Assembly: GCA_949296075.1 (NCBI GenBank)
Contig: CASFNG010000007.1
Coordinates: 160,612-224,611 of the forward strand
Source of the DNA: an uncultured Parabacteroides sp.
GTDB taxonomy: Bacteria > Bacteroidota > Bacteroidia > Bacteroidales > Tannerellaceae
DNA length: 64,000 nt
Reading direction: 5' to 3'
Under the pieces are notes generated by a model. That model was not told where the DNA came from, ran no database searches, and was given only the letters and a program-made list of their open reading frames with translations. Of the stretch, positions 31,167 through 40,371 are shown piece by piece; within the stretch, counting starts at the first letter, position 1; each line of letters starts with the position of its first letter. The position numbers and the translations under genes are program-made.

Positions 31167-33737
31167 ATGAAAATTAAGGCGAATAACGCAAACAGTCCTG
31201 TTTGGAAGGACGTTTATTCACACTCCAAGCTGCCCAAAGAGCTGGAGCCGCTGAATGAGATCGCGACCAACCTTTGGTGGGTCTGGAATCATGAAGGCGC
31301 TAAACTCTTCGGGAAGATCGACAGCGAACTGTGGAAATCGACCGAAGGGAATCCGGTCCAGTTGCTGCAAAGCCTCTCTTATAAACGGATAGAGGAGATC
31401 TTGGCGAACAAGGGGTTAATGGCAGAGATCAGCAAGGTTTACGCGGACTTCAAGGCTTATGTCAATGTAGAGCCGGACAAGACGCAACCCTCCGTAGCGT
31501 ACTTCAGCATGGAGTATGGCTTAACCAATGTATTGAAAATCTATTCAGGTGGCTTAGGTGTGCTGGCAGGCGACTACTTGAAAGAGGCCAGTGATAGCAA
31601 TATCGATTTATGCGCCGTAGGTTTCTTGTATCGCTATGGCTACTTCACGCAGACCTTGTCTATGGATGGTCAGCAAATCGCTAACTACGAGCCGCAAAAC
31701 TTTAACGCGCTTCCCTTGACCCAGGTGACGCAATCCAACGGGGAACCGATGGTATTGGAAGTTCCTTACCCGGGACGCACCGTATACGCTTACATCTGGA
31801 AAGTGAACGTGGGTCGTGTGCCTCTTTATTTAATGGATACGGATATTCCGCAGAACAGCGAATGGGATCGTTCCATCACGCACCAACTTTATGGTGGCGA
31901 CTGGGAAAACCGTATGAAGCAAGAATATCTGCTGGGTATCGGCGGTATCATGATGCTGAACAAGTTAGGTATCAAGAAACAGATCTACCACTGTAACGAG
32001 GGACATGCGGCACTCATCAACGCGCAGCGCTTGGTGGATTACATCCAGAACGAGGGGCTTTCGTTCAATGAGGCGTTGGAAGTGGTACGAGCTTCCGCCC
32101 TTTATACGGTACATACGCCGGTTCCCGCCGGTCACGACTATTTCGACGAAGGTTTGTTCGGACGTTATATGGGCGAGTTCCCCGGCAAGTTAGGCATCAG
32201 CTGGCAGGAATTTATCGACATGGGACGCGAGAATCCGGGTTCCAACGAGAAGTTCTCCATGAGTGTCTTCGCCTTGAACACTTGCCAAGAGGCAAACGGC
32301 GTAAGCTGGCTCCACGGAAAGGTTTCCCAACGGATGTTCGCTCCGGTATGGAAGGGCTACTTCCCCGACGAACTGCACGTGGGCTACGTGACCAATGGCG
32401 TGCATATGCCCACATGGGCGGCTACCGAAGTGAAGAAGTTCTTCGCGGAAAGATTGGATCCCAAGATGTTCACGCACCAGCAAGAGCATAAATACTGGGA
32501 AGCGATCCAAGATATTCCGGACGAGGACATCTGGACGCTTCGACAGACCTTGAAGAAAAAGCTGATTAATTACATCCGAGTACAATACAAGGACAATTGG
32601 CTGAAAAACCAAGGCGATCCGATCAAAGTAGTCTCCATATTGGAGAAGATAAACCCGAACGCCTTATTGATCGGCTTCGGACGTCGTTTCGCCACATATA
32701 AACGAGCCCACTTGCTGTTCACCGACCTGGATCGCTTGGCGAAGATCGTGAACAACGAGAAATATCCCGTCCAATTCGTATTCACGGGGAAGGCTCACCC
32801 GGCGGATGGCGGCGGACAAGGGCTTATCAAGCACATTGTCGAGATCTCTCGCCGGCCGGAGTTTCTTGGGAAGATCATCTTCTTGGAGAACTACGACATG
32901 CGTCTGGCACGTCGCCTGATCTCCGGCGTGGATGTATGGCTGAACACGCCTACCCGCCCGTTGGAGGCTTCGGGAACGTCGGGCGAGAAAGCCGAGATGA
33001 ACGGCGTACTGAACCTGTCCGTACTCGACGGTTGGTGGTACGAGGGCTACGTGGAAGGTGCCGGTTGGGCATTGACTGACAAACGTACCTACGAGAACCA
33101 GCAATACCAGGACCAGTTAGACGCAGCCACGATCTACCAGATCTTAGAGACGGAGATTATCCCGACCTATTATGCGAAGAACAGCAAGGGATACTCCCCC
33201 GACTGGATCCAATACATCAAGAACTCGATCTCCAAGATCGCCCCGAACTACACGATGAAGCGGATGTTGAACGACTACGAGGATCGCTTCTATCACAAAT
33301 TAGCGACTCGTTCCGCTCATTTGCGCGCGGACAATTACGCGGTAGCCAAGAAGTTGGCCGCATGGAAAGAGGAGGTGGCGACTCATTGGGACAGCTTCCA
33401 GGTGGAATCGTTCACGTGCGATCAGGACTGGAACCTGAACGGCCCGGTAGTAGGAAAGGACTATTCTTTCAATTTGGTGATCGACCGTCACGAGTTGCAG
33501 GGTATGCTCGGCGCCGAGATGGTGGTCGTCACGGAAAACCCGGAGAAGAACACCTTGGAGCTGGCTCATACCTATCCGTTCAAACTGATGAAGGAAGAGG
33601 GATCGAAGCTGTACTTCCAGCTGATCGCCACACCTTCGGAGGCAGGCAAGCAGAAGGTAGGCTTCCGCATCTATCCGGACAACAAGGAATTGCCTCACCG
33701 TATGGACTTCGCTTACGTGCGTTGGATCCAGCTATAA
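31167..33737 (+). CDS. glgP: Alpha-glucan phosphorylase
   Basis: 856 residues, GT35. It releases glucose-1-phosphate from alpha-1,4-glucans using pyridoxal phosphate. The PLP lysine is K608 in [16 protein letters not shown], a variant of the E. coli EASGTSNMK block and typical of the short archaeal/Thermotoga-like branch. Other marks: [38 protein letters not shown] and [13 protein letters not shown]. The N-terminal ~110 residues carry the DUF3417-like segment found in this branch ([16 protein letters not shown]). Lack of the E. coli-type N-terminal regulatory region suggests no AMP/phosphorylation control. Strong terminator downstream. Confidence 0.95.
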   Translation: MKIKANNANSPVWKDVYSHSKLPKELEPLNEIATNLWWVWNHEGAKLFGKIDSELWKSTEGNPVQLLQSLSYKRIEEILANKGLMAEISKVYADFKAYVNVEPDKTQPSVAYFSMEYGLTNVLKIYSGGLGVLAGDYLKEASDSNIDLCAVGFLYRYGYFTQTLSMDGQQIANYEPQNFNALPLTQVTQSNGEPMVLEVPYPGRTVYAYIWKVNVGRVPLYLMDTDIPQNSEWDRSITHQLYGGDWENRMKQEYLLGIGGIMMLNKLGIKKQIYHCNEGHAALINAQRLVDYIQNEGLSFNEALEVVRASALYTVHTPVPAGHDYFDEGLFGRYMGEFPGKLGISWQEFIDMGRENPGSNEKFSMSVFALNTCQEANGVSWLHGKVSQRMFAPVWKGYFPDELHVGYVTNGVHMPTWAATEVKKFFAERLDPKMFTHQQEHKYWEAIQDIPDEDIWTLRQTLKKKLINYIRVQYKDNWLKNQGDPIKVVSILEKINPNALLIGFGRRFATYKRAHLLFTDLDRLAKIVNNEKYPVQFVFTGKAHPADGGGQGLIKHIVEISRRPEFLGKIIFLENYDMRLARRLISGVDVWLNTPTRPLEASGTSGEKAEMNGVLNLSVLDGWWYEGYVEGAGWALTDKRTYENQQYQDQLDAATIYQILETEIIPTYYAKNSKGYSPDWIQYIKNSISKIAPNYTMKRMLNDYEDRFYHKLATRSAHLRADNYAVAKKLAAWKEEVATHWDSFQVESFTCDQDWNLNGPVVGKDYSFNLVIDRHELQGMLGAEMVVVTENPEKNTLELAHTYPFKLMKEEGSKLYFQLIATPSEAGKQKVGFRIYPDNKELPHRMDFAYVRWIQL

Positions 33738-33766
33738 GCAGGCAGTTCCATTACCGATAACCGAAC

Positions 33767-33807
33767 AAAAAGGTCAGGATTCGAGATCGAATCCTGACCT
33801 TTTTTTA
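33767..33807 (+). terminator. Terminator of glgP
   Basis: Perfect 13-bp stem aggtcaggattcg / cgaatcctgacct (33771-33800), extended by A/T pairs, followed by a seven-T run. Confidence 0.95.
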
Positions 33808-33869
33808 TTTCCCGCACGAAAACACTGGAATTTGTTTATTGATAGAGCGGGCGTATCTTTCCGTCATTT

Positions 33870-33920
33870 TCCCCCTGCCGGAGGGCGAGAGGCGAAGTCA
33901 CGCCTCCCCCCGGCAGGGGA
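33870..33920 (-). terminator. GC-rich hairpin downstream of the FadL-type gene
   Basis: CCCCCTGCCGG / CCGGCAGGGG outer arms with an inner GGCG/CGCC stem. It lies 20 bp after the stop of the leftward porin gene. No clear T run on the minus strand, so it may instead act as an mRNA 3' stabiliser. Confidence 0.5.
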
Positions 33921-33938
33921 AGAATGGCCGTATCTACC

Positions 33939-35348
33939 TTAAAAAGAATAAGAAAGCCCGATAGCCGGCATCAAGGCTACCGTATCATAATGGCCACCAA
34001 AGGTACGAGGCATCCCTGTCAGCAACTCGGTATCCTGATAAGAGCCGTCGCGCCCACCCAAGCCGGTGACATAAGAGAAAGCCAGATCCACCGAAAGATC
34101 CTTCAACGGACGGAAGCTAAGCCCGGCGGTAATCCCCAACTTATCCATACTCGGGGTTTCCGGGTTCAGATAGTCATCCTCTACCGGCGACTCGTCGAAA
34201 TAGGTCCCGAGCCGTACATCCAGCCGATTGGTAGCGGCAAACTGGGCACCTAAGCGATAGATACGGGAGTTCTTGTATTTCTTGGCGGCCTTCATGTCAT
34301 ATTGGCTCAACGAAGAGGGCGAGAAGCGGATGTCCAGCTCCTTGTAAGCGCCCCAGCCCACAAACTGCACCTCACCCGATACCGTCCAGCGGTTCGTGGG
34401 GCGATAGGTGATCCCGAGATTCCAATTGTCCGGCAGCGGCAACTCCGAGGCGAAAGATCCGTTATCCAACGGCGGGATCGCTATCCCCTCCTTTCCCATC
34501 GCCTGCATCAAGGCATTTACCTTCTCCAAGAGGCCGCGCAGCTCCGCCTCATTCGTATAATCGAGCGCAATATCGCCTTCTTTCACCCGGGCCATCACCT
34601 TCGAGCGATAAGAGAGACCGACGGTGAACTTCTCGTTGATGTCGTACATGGCACCCACATTGAAACCAAAGCGTATCCCCGCGTTCCCCTTCAACTGGAT
34701 CGAAGCGGCAGAGGCGTCATCATACTTAGCGATAATCTGCTTCATCTCCTCCGGAATCAACGCCCCCAGCATCGGGTTCCCGGCGATCATCTGCTCCGCC
34801 ATGTCGCCCATTGCCCCAGGACCGATCAAGGCACGATTCAGCGAGATATTGCCAAACTCCATCATCAGCCCGGCACCGACACTCAATCGGTCCATGATCT
34901 TCCACGATACCGTGGGCTGTATATTGAAGGCCTTCAAGGAGATCTCCTGGCAAAGGTGAGCCCCCGCCCAATCATGCCCCCAGGTAATCCCGCTCCCGTA
35001 AGGTGTATTAATCATCAGGCCTGCCGCCAGATTATCGTAAATCTTGAATCCCGCATAAGCGTAAAGCGGTGTGCTGGGCGTATTGTCAGTCTCCACCGAA
35101 TAGCCGTCACGTTTAAACTTAGCGGTGGCGAACACACCCGACATACCGACCGAGAGATCCACGCTCTTATCCATGAAAACCAATCCGGCGGGATTGAAGT
35201 GCATACTCTCCGCCCCCAATTTCATGGCCGCGCCGACATGTCCCATGCCCGCTTGCTTCGTACTCTGAGCGTTTACCTGGTATCCCTCTGCCGCGGCATA
35301 AGAGAAAGGTAGCATGGCTAAGCATGCTAAAGCGATCATTTTCTTCAT
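33939..35348 (-). CDS. FadL/TodX (OmpP1) family outer membrane protein
   Basis: 469 residues. Signal peptide (~1-20, ending SYAAAEG), then the FadL-type N-terminal plug segment (GYQVNAQSTKQAGMGHVGAA and ESMHFNPAGLVFM), and a 14-strand beta-barrel pattern ending in a C-terminal phenylalanine (IGLSYSF) as outer-membrane assembly requires. The family brings long-chain fatty acids or other hydrophobic compounds through the outer membrane by lateral diffusion. Cargo cannot be deduced here. Single gene with a TATATTTG box at 35403. Confidence 0.92.
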   Translation of the reverse strand: MKKMIALACLAMLPFSYAAAEGYQVNAQSTKQAGMGHVGAAMKLGAESMHFNPAGLVFMDKSVDLSVGMSGVFATAKFKRDGYSVETDNTPSTPLYAYAGFKIYDNLAAGLMINTPYGSGITWGHDWAGAHLCQEISLKAFNIQPTVSWKIMDRLSVGAGLMMEFGNISLNRALIGPGAMGDMAEQMIAGNPMLGALIPEEMKQIIAKYDDASAASIQLKGNAGIRFGFNVGAMYDINEKFTVGLSYRSKVMARVKEGDIALDYTNEAELRGLLEKVNALMQAMGKEGIAIPPLDNGSFASELPLPDNWNLGITYRPTNRWTVSGEVQFVGWGAYKELDIRFSPSSLSQYDMKAAKKYKNSRIYRLGAQFAATNRLDVRLGTYFDESPVEDDYLNPETPSMDKLGITAGLSFRPLKDLSVDLAFSYVTGLGGRDGSYQDTELLTGMPRTFGGHYDTVALMPAIGLSYSF

Positions 35349-35402
35349 ACAATGTATTTATTTAATTATACAGTTCATGCACCGCTATGGCGCAAACGGC
35401 GG

Positions 35403-35410
35403 CAAATATA
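35403..35410 (-). promoter_or_regulatory. -7 box for the FadL-type gene
   Basis: TATATTTG on the minus strand, exact TAnnTTTG match, followed by CC; 55 bp upstream of the ATG. Confidence 0.6.
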
Positions 35411-35832
35411 AGCACTTTTCCTTAGAACTGCACAATTTATCAAAAAATGTGCGGCACATAATTCAATTTTATGTGCAATATCAAAAAAACTGATTAGCGA
35501 AATAAGCCACTATCCTCATCCTATTCCAGCCCGGCAGACCGATACACTCCCCCCAGAGATCTTCTCGCGGAAAAAAGATGAGGATATTTTGGGCGAGACA
35601 TCCCCATCCTTTCTCCAAACCTTCTCCAAACTTTAGTAAAGGCTCCGATACGCCTATTCGATCATCCGCGAATGGAGAAAAATATTAATGTACATGAAGT
35701 AAATCGCATTTATCATTGATTATAAGCAACTTACAAAATAAAGATGTACATCATAAAATTGGGGAGGGCAGTTCAATACATCTACCTTCGCGAATTCAAA
35801 ATCAAGAATTATAAGATCACCAATTTTTTAAG
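35411..35832. other. Divergent intergenic region upstream of fimbrillin 2
   Basis: About 420 bp without a gene. It contains an 8-bp inverted repeat (GCACATAA / TTATGTGC, 35454-35476), two ATGTACAT palindromes and a TACCTTCG -7-like box near 35782 for the fimbrillin gene. I see no tRNA, reading frame or known riboswitch. Confidence 0.5.
35688..35751. promoter_or_regulatory. Paired ATGTACAT palindromes upstream of fimbrillin 2
   Basis: Identical 8-bp palindromes ATGTACAT at 35688-35695 and 35744-35751, 56 bp apart centre to centre, 30-95 bp upstream of the putative -7 box. They could be an operator pair; no regulator is identified. Confidence 0.3.
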
Positions 35833-38460
35833 ATGAATGATGTACGCATACGCACGAGCCGCTTTGTTCCGGCCGTGCTTCTCGCAGGCGTTTTAGGGTT
35901 TACCGCCTGCACAGACGAGACAGATCAGCTTCGTTCCTCAACACGCATCACCTTCACCTCCGGACTATCTTCCGTCTGGGGAGCGGTGAAGACATCGTCC
36001 GCGAGCGAGACGAAAACACTCTCCGGAGAAATCCCCGGAGGAGTACTCTATTTGCATACCCTCTACACGGATAGTATCGCTTCCCCGAAAATGGAGGAGG
36101 CGGGCGATAGCCTGCCCATCACCCGGGCCACGCCGATCCACGACAAGGCAGGGATGTACGACTCGTTCAGCGTCACCGGTTATGCCTATACCGATGAGTG
36201 GGACGGCTCGCAAAGCCCGACTCTCATGTACGATCTCAACGTCGGGAAATCCGGCATCCCGAGTTCCGACCATTACTGGCCGGGGCGAGCCTACAAGACG
36301 CGGTTCTTCGCATACGCCCCCACCGGCAACGGGGCTTACCAGATCGACGTGCCATCGGCAGGGGCTCCCACGCTCCATACCCGGATCCCGGCGGATGTGG
36401 CGAAGCAGGAGGACTTGTTGGTGGCAAGCTCCGGTGAGATCGCGGGAGACCGGAACACCGCCTTGCCCCTCACCTTCCGCCATGCGCTCACCGCGATCAA
36501 GTTCGTTTGCGGGGACGACGTGAAGGCGGGCACCATCAAGAGCATAGCCTTGAAAAACGTATTCTCAGAGGGTGAGTATGACATGGATCTCAACACATGG
36601 GACGGGGTGACGACGAAAAGCTCCTTCACGCAGGGATTGGACAAACGGACCTCCGGAACAGCCGGGGAGACGATCACATCTGAGGCACAGACCTTCATGA
36701 TGATCCCGCAGACCGCACCGAATGACGCACGGATCGAGGTGGTATTCAACGATGGCGCCCAAGATCACACGCTGACAGGCAACATAGCGGGGAATGTATG
36801 GTCCAAGGGACAGACGGTGACCTACAAGATTTCCACCGCCTCCGTCAACTGGGAATATACACTCAATGTCACCCAGCGGATCACATTCGGTTACTATGGT
36901 GAGACAAAGTCGTACGACGTGACAAGCTACCGCAAAAACACGAGCTCCAACCAAGTGGAACCCATAGCCTGGACCGTCCAATTCTCAGAAGATGGGCAGA
37001 GCTGGAGCGACCAGCGTCCCGACTGGCTCACCGAGTTCACACCCGCCGGGACGGGAAGTGAAACCGCCGCCACTTACCCGGTTACGGTAGCCGCCCAGAC
37101 AGGTATCACCGGAGGCGCGCCTATTGAACAGCTGAGAAACGCACCTGAGCGTGGCAGCGAACGGCAACCCTACAATTTAGCGAACACGAGCGGAGCCTCA
37201 AACGTGGAGAATACGGCGAACTGCTACGTGGTGAATGGACCGGGGGTGTATAGTTTCCCATTGGTCTATGGCAACGCGATCAAGAGCGGAACAGACAATA
37301 AAGCGGCTTATACCTCATCGCGGGAAGGAGATCGGGTTCTCCACACCTTCGTAAACCACTTAGGGAAAGAGATAGCCTCTCCCTATATCGCGGATAACTA
37401 CAATGCGGGTTGTGCGCCCGATCACGCCGAGCTGCTCTGGCAGGATGGCCCTCAATTAGTGACAGACATCCGCTATACACCGGGAGAGCCTTGCGGTACG
37501 ATCTCTTTCAAGGTGGATAAAGCGACTATCCAGCCGGGCAACGCCTTGATCGCCATTAAAGACAATCAAGGGCAAGTGATGTGGAGCTGGCATATCTGGA
37601 TCACGGAGACGGAAACCTCCCGGACGATCGCCGTGACCAACCATGACGGAAAGATCTATCAATTCCTGTCGGCCAGCTTAGGCTGGATCGACGAGAGCAC
37701 GACCACCTATGCCGCCCGTTCTTGCCGCGCCCGGTTCACGGCCAACGGATTAAGCCGCGAACTCACGATCCAACAAAACGCAGGAAAGACAAATAACAAT
37801 GGGGTCTCCACCTTTTACCAATGGGGACGTAAGGATCCTTTCCTGCCCTCCACCGGCAACGACAACGGGCAGACAAGGCCTTGGTATGATGCCTCCGGGA
37901 TCCGTTCGACAGCCAAGCCTCCCTTGAGGAATCTCTCCTCAGGGATAGAATGCCTCAAGAACTATATCCTCCATCCGGATATCATGCAAACCCAAAACGC
38001 GGGGGACAAGAATTTCGATAATTTATGGGATACCGACTATACGGTAGCTACAGGTCCCGTAGGTGAGGAGGTAGTCAAGACCATATACGACCCGTCTCCC
38101 ATCGGTTTCAAGGTACCGTCAGTAGACGCGTTCACTGGATTTACCACCACAGGGAAAGGCGTATCCAATGGCTCAGACGTAAATGGGTCTTGGGGGCAAC
38201 CCCGATCCAAGGGATGGAATCTCTACACGGATCCCTCCCACGGGCAACTCTTCTATCTCCCCGCACCTGGCTGGCGTACTTTCAGCGGAAGCGAGAGCAA
38301 CACAAGCTATGTGAATCTCGACGGTTATTATTGGTTAGCCTCTACCTCCTCGCAAAAACACGGGAACACCGTCTATTTTTTCGTAGGGACCAGGTTTGAG
38401 ATGCCTTATCCTCACGATCGGGCATTCGGACACTCCGTATACCCCATCCGTGATAACTGA
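35833..38460 (+). CDS. Large fimbrillin-family (Mfa-like) surface lipoprotein, paralogue 2
   Basis: 875 residues with lipobox GFTAC (Cys26). Same domain order as the 885-residue protein at 10608-13265: fimbrillin/Mfa-like N-terminal part (YDSFSVTGYAYTDEWDGS; FRHALTAIKFVCG; TFMMIPQTAPNDA), middle BACON-like domain (IAWTVQFSEDGQSW), NCYVVNGPGVYSFPLVYGNA, MWSWHIWITETE, and a FISUMP-like C-terminus (YDPSPIGFKVPSVDAFTGF; YYWLASTSS). No other fimbrial assembly gene lies next to it. Probably a surface adhesin; role inferred. Own terminator downstream. Confidence 0.85.
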   Translation: MNDVRIRTSRFVPAVLLAGVLGFTACTDETDQLRSSTRITFTSGLSSVWGAVKTSSASETKTLSGEIPGGVLYLHTLYTDSIASPKMEEAGDSLPITRATPIHDKAGMYDSFSVTGYAYTDEWDGSQSPTLMYDLNVGKSGIPSSDHYWPGRAYKTRFFAYAPTGNGAYQIDVPSAGAPTLHTRIPADVAKQEDLLVASSGEIAGDRNTALPLTFRHALTAIKFVCGDDVKAGTIKSIALKNVFSEGEYDMDLNTWDGVTTKSSFTQGLDKRTSGTAGETITSEAQTFMMIPQTAPNDARIEVVFNDGAQDHTLTGNIAGNVWSKGQTVTYKISTASVNWEYTLNVTQRITFGYYGETKSYDVTSYRKNTSSNQVEPIAWTVQFSEDGQSWSDQRPDWLTEFTPAGTGSETAATYPVTVAAQTGITGGAPIEQLRNAPERGSERQPYNLANTSGASNVENTANCYVVNGPGVYSFPLVYGNAIKSGTDNKAAYTSSREGDRVLHTFVNHLGKEIASPYIADNYNAGCAPDHAELLWQDGPQLVTDIRYTPGEPCGTISFKVDKATIQPGNALIAIKDNQGQVMWSWHIWITETETSRTIAVTNHDGKIYQFLSASLGWIDESTTTYAARSCRARFTANGLSRELTIQQNAGKTNNNGVSTFYQWGRKDPFLPSTGNDNGQTRPWYDASGIRSTAKPPLRNLSSGIECLKNYILHPDIMQTQNAGDKNFDNLWDTDYTVATGPVGEEVVKTIYDPSPIGFKVPSVDAFTGFTTTGKGVSNGSDVNGSWGQPRSKGWNLYTDPSHGQLFYLPAPGWRTFSGSESNTSYVNLDGYYWLASTSSQKHGNTVYFFVGTRFEMPYPHDRAFGHSVYPIRDN

Positions 38461-38492
38461 CCCCGGGAGGGCCCAAGTCGGCGACATATAAC

Positions 38493-38535
38493 AAATATCC
38501 CCCTATGGCTGTACATAAGCCATAGGGGGATATTT
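38493..38535 (+). terminator. Terminator of fimbrillin 2
   Basis: Perfect 18-bp stem (38493-38510 with 38518-38535, core CCCCCTATGGCT / AGCCATAGGGGG), 7-nt loop; the arms end in AAATAT/ATATTT rather than a long T run. Confidence 0.85.
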
Positions 38536-38599
38536 GTATCTATCCAAGAGACGCGGCTCAAACATGAGGCGGCGTAAGCGGAAGGGAAGAAAAAGACAC

Positions 38600-38630
38600 A
38601 AAAAAGCCCCAAGGCCAAAAGCCCTGAGGC
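38600..38630 (-). terminator. Terminator of the tRNA-Asp transcript
   Basis: Stem gccccaaggc / gccctgaggc (with mismatch and G-U pairs), CAAAA loop, and a six-T run on the minus strand (38600-38605), nine bases after the second tRNA. Confidence 0.85.
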
Positions 38631-38638
38631 ATCAATCG

Positions 38639-38712
38639 CGGTCTGGACGGGACTCGAACCCGCGACCCCATGCGTGACAGGCATGTATTCTAACCAGCTG
38701 AACTACCAGACC
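38639..38712 (-). tRNA. tRNA-Asp (GTC), distal copy
   Basis: 74-nt cloverleaf on the minus strand. Acceptor arms GGTCTGG/CCAGACC, D arm with TTCAGCTGGTTAGAA, anticodon loop CTGTCAC (anticodon GTC), T arm GCGGGTTCGAGTCCCGT, discriminator G. CCA is not encoded. Identical to the copy at 38743-38816 and probably co-transcribed with it. Confidence 0.97.
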
Positions 38713-38742
38713 AAGGTCGCAAAAAGAAATCTCAAAAAGAGG

Positions 38743-38816
38743 CGGTCTGGACGGGACTCGAACCCGCGACCCCATGCGTGACAGGCATGTATTCTAACCA
38801 GCTGAACTACCAGACC
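38743..38816 (-). tRNA. tRNA-Asp (GTC), promoter-proximal copy
   Basis: 74-nt cloverleaf identical to the copy at 38639-38712, anticodon GTC, discriminator G, no encoded CCA. The two genes are separated by 30 bp. A promoter with TACCTTTG lies 36 bp upstream. Confidence 0.97.
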
Positions 38817-38851
38817 TCTTATATTCTTCGCTATCTCTCTCGATTGCGGTG

Positions 38852-38882
38852 CAAAGGTAAGTAATATTTTTAAACCCGCAAT
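38852..38882 (-). promoter_or_regulatory. Promoter of the tRNA-Asp pair
   Basis: Minus strand ATTG (38879-38882), 19-bp spacer, TACCTTTG (38852-38859): exact -7 and near-exact -33 elements at normal spacing. Confidence 0.75.
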
Positions 38883-39017
38883 AGTTGGGGAAGAAAAAAA
38901 CATTTTTTTCGAAGTTTCCCCTTTTATCGGACAAATGACTGATCCACCCGTTTATCACGAATTCACGTCAAAAGCAAGTTTTCAGCCATCATTTCCTCCT
39001 ATATTCTGATAATTTGC

Positions 39018-39025
39018 TACTTTTG
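39018..39025 (+). promoter_or_regulatory. -7 box for the hisH operon
   Basis: TACTTTTG, exact TAnnTTTG match, 25 bp upstream of the hisH ATG. No his leader peptide rich in histidine codons is visible. Confidence 0.65.
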
Positions 39026-39049
39026 TAAGCTAATAAATTAGGAATAATA

Positions 39050-39640
39050 ATGGATGTCGCCATCATTAAATACAATGCCGGGAATATCCGTTCCGTGGAT
39101 TATGCCCTGAGGAGGTTAGGCGTGACGCCTGTCATCACGGCCGACCCGGAGCAGATCGCTAAAGCGGATAAGGTGATCTTCCCCGGCGTGGGAGAAGCGC
39201 TCACCACCATGACTTACCTGAGGGAGCATGGGTTAGACCGCGTCATCAGCGCACTAAGGCAGCCTACGCTCGGGATCTGCTTAGGTATGCAGCTCCTTTG
39301 CCAGCGGTCTGAAGAAGGAGGCGCTGATTGCCTCGGGATCTTCCCGGTAGAGGTCAAGCGCTTTGTCCCGCGAGAAAACACGGATAAGGTGCCACACATG
39401 GGATGGAATACGCTGGCGGACACCCGCAGCGCCCTGTTTGAAGGACTACGGGAAGACTCCTTTGTCTATTTCGTACATAGTTATTACGTACCGGCCTGCG
39501 ATTTCACGATCGCGACGACCGACTACATCCATCCTTTCAGCGCGGCATTGCGAAAAAATAATTTCTACGCGACCCAGTTCCACCCGGAAAAAAGCGGGTC
39601 GGTAGGAGAATGTATCCTGAAAAACTTCTTAGCGTTATGA
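39050..39640 (+). CDS. hisH: Imidazole glycerol phosphate synthase, glutaminase subunit
   Basis: 196 residues, class I glutamine amidotransferase. It frees ammonia from glutamine and channels it to HisF for the ring-closing step of histidine synthesis. Nucleophile C77 in LGICLGMQLL; the His-Glu pair is in FHPEKSG near the C-terminus; PGVGEALTTM forms the oxyanion region. First gene of a hisH-hisA-hisF-hisIE run; it overlaps hisA by 4 nt (ATGA at 39637). Confidence 0.97.
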   Translation: MDVAIIKYNAGNIRSVDYALRRLGVTPVITADPEQIAKADKVIFPGVGEALTTMTYLREHGLDRVISALRQPTLGICLGMQLLCQRSEEGGADCLGIFPVEVKRFVPRENTDKVPHMGWNTLADTRSALFEGLREDSFVYFVHSYYVPACDFTIATTDYIHPFSAALRKNNFYATQFHPEKSGSVGECILKNFLAL

Positions 39641-40359
39641 TAGAGCTTATTCCTGCCATCGATCTGATAGAAGGGAAATGCGTACGGCTCACACGGGGCG
39701 ATTACGCTACCCGGAAGATCTATAACGAAGACCCGCTCGAGATCGCCCGGATGTTTGAGGACAACGGGATCAAACGCCTCCACGTAGTCGATTTAGACGG
39801 GGCACGGATGGGGCATATTGTCAATCACCGCGTCTTGGAGCGACTCGCTACCCATACCGGCTTAGTGATCGATTTCGGCGGAGGGCTCAAGCAGGACGAC
39901 GACCTGAGGATCGCTTTCGAATGCGGCGCACGGATGGTCACGGGCGGCAGTGTCGCCATCAAGGATCCCGAGCGGTTCAGCCGCTGGCTCGACACGTTCG
40001 GGAGCGAGCGGATCATCTTGGGAGCCGATGCCAAGGAGGGCAAGATAGCGATCAACGGATGGGAAGAGACAACCCGGCAAGAGCTGATCCCCTTCATCAA
40101 GGCATATCAAGAGCGAGGGATCACGAAAGCGATCTGCACCGACATCGGGCGGGACGGGATGCTGCAAGGTCCTGCCATCGAGCTTTACCGGTCGATTCTG
40201 TCGGAGATGCCGTCGCTCTACCTGATAGCGAGCGGTGGCGTAAGCTCCGCCGAGGACATCGAGAAGTTGGACGAGGCGGGCATTCCGGCCGTTATTTTCG
40301 GCAAGGCGATCTATGAAGGAAAGATCAAGCCGGAGGAGTTTGCCCGTTTCATGTATTAA
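39637..40359 (+). CDS. hisA: ProFAR isomerase (HisA)
   Basis: 240 residues from the ATG at 39637, which overlaps the hisH stop; an upstream in-frame ATG at 39610 would run into hisH. The TIM barrel has catalytic aspartate in ELIPAIDLIEGKCVRL and the second in CTDIGRDGML, and phosphate-binding glycines in DFGGGL, TGGSVA and IASGGV. It isomerises ProFAR to PRFAR, the substrate of HisHF. Confidence 0.97.
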   Translation: MIELIPAIDLIEGKCVRLTRGDYATRKIYNEDPLEIARMFEDNGIKRLHVVDLDGARMGHIVNHRVLERLATHTGLVIDFGGGLKQDDDLRIAFECGARMVTGGSVAIKDPERFSRWLDTFGSERIILGADAKEGKIAINGWEETTRQELIPFIKAYQERGITKAICTDIGRDGMLQGPAIELYRSILSEMPSLYLIASGGVSSAEDIEKLDEAGIPAVIFGKAIYEGKIKPEEFARFMY

Positions 40360-40371
40360 ACGAGAAGAGAA

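Noticed and set aside
33841-33935. Insertion-sequence end or attachment site at the GC-rich inverted repeat
   Set aside because: No transposase, target duplication or second copy; a simple 3' hairpin of the FadL-type gene explains it.
34302-35312. 336-codon plus-strand open frame opposite the FadL-type gene
   Set aside because: Antisense shadow; the minus strand encodes a complete barrel with signal peptide and C-terminal Phe.
38461-39049. CRISPR or repeat array around the tRNA region
   Set aside because: The duplicated sequence is two tRNA-Asp genes; there are no further spaced repeats.
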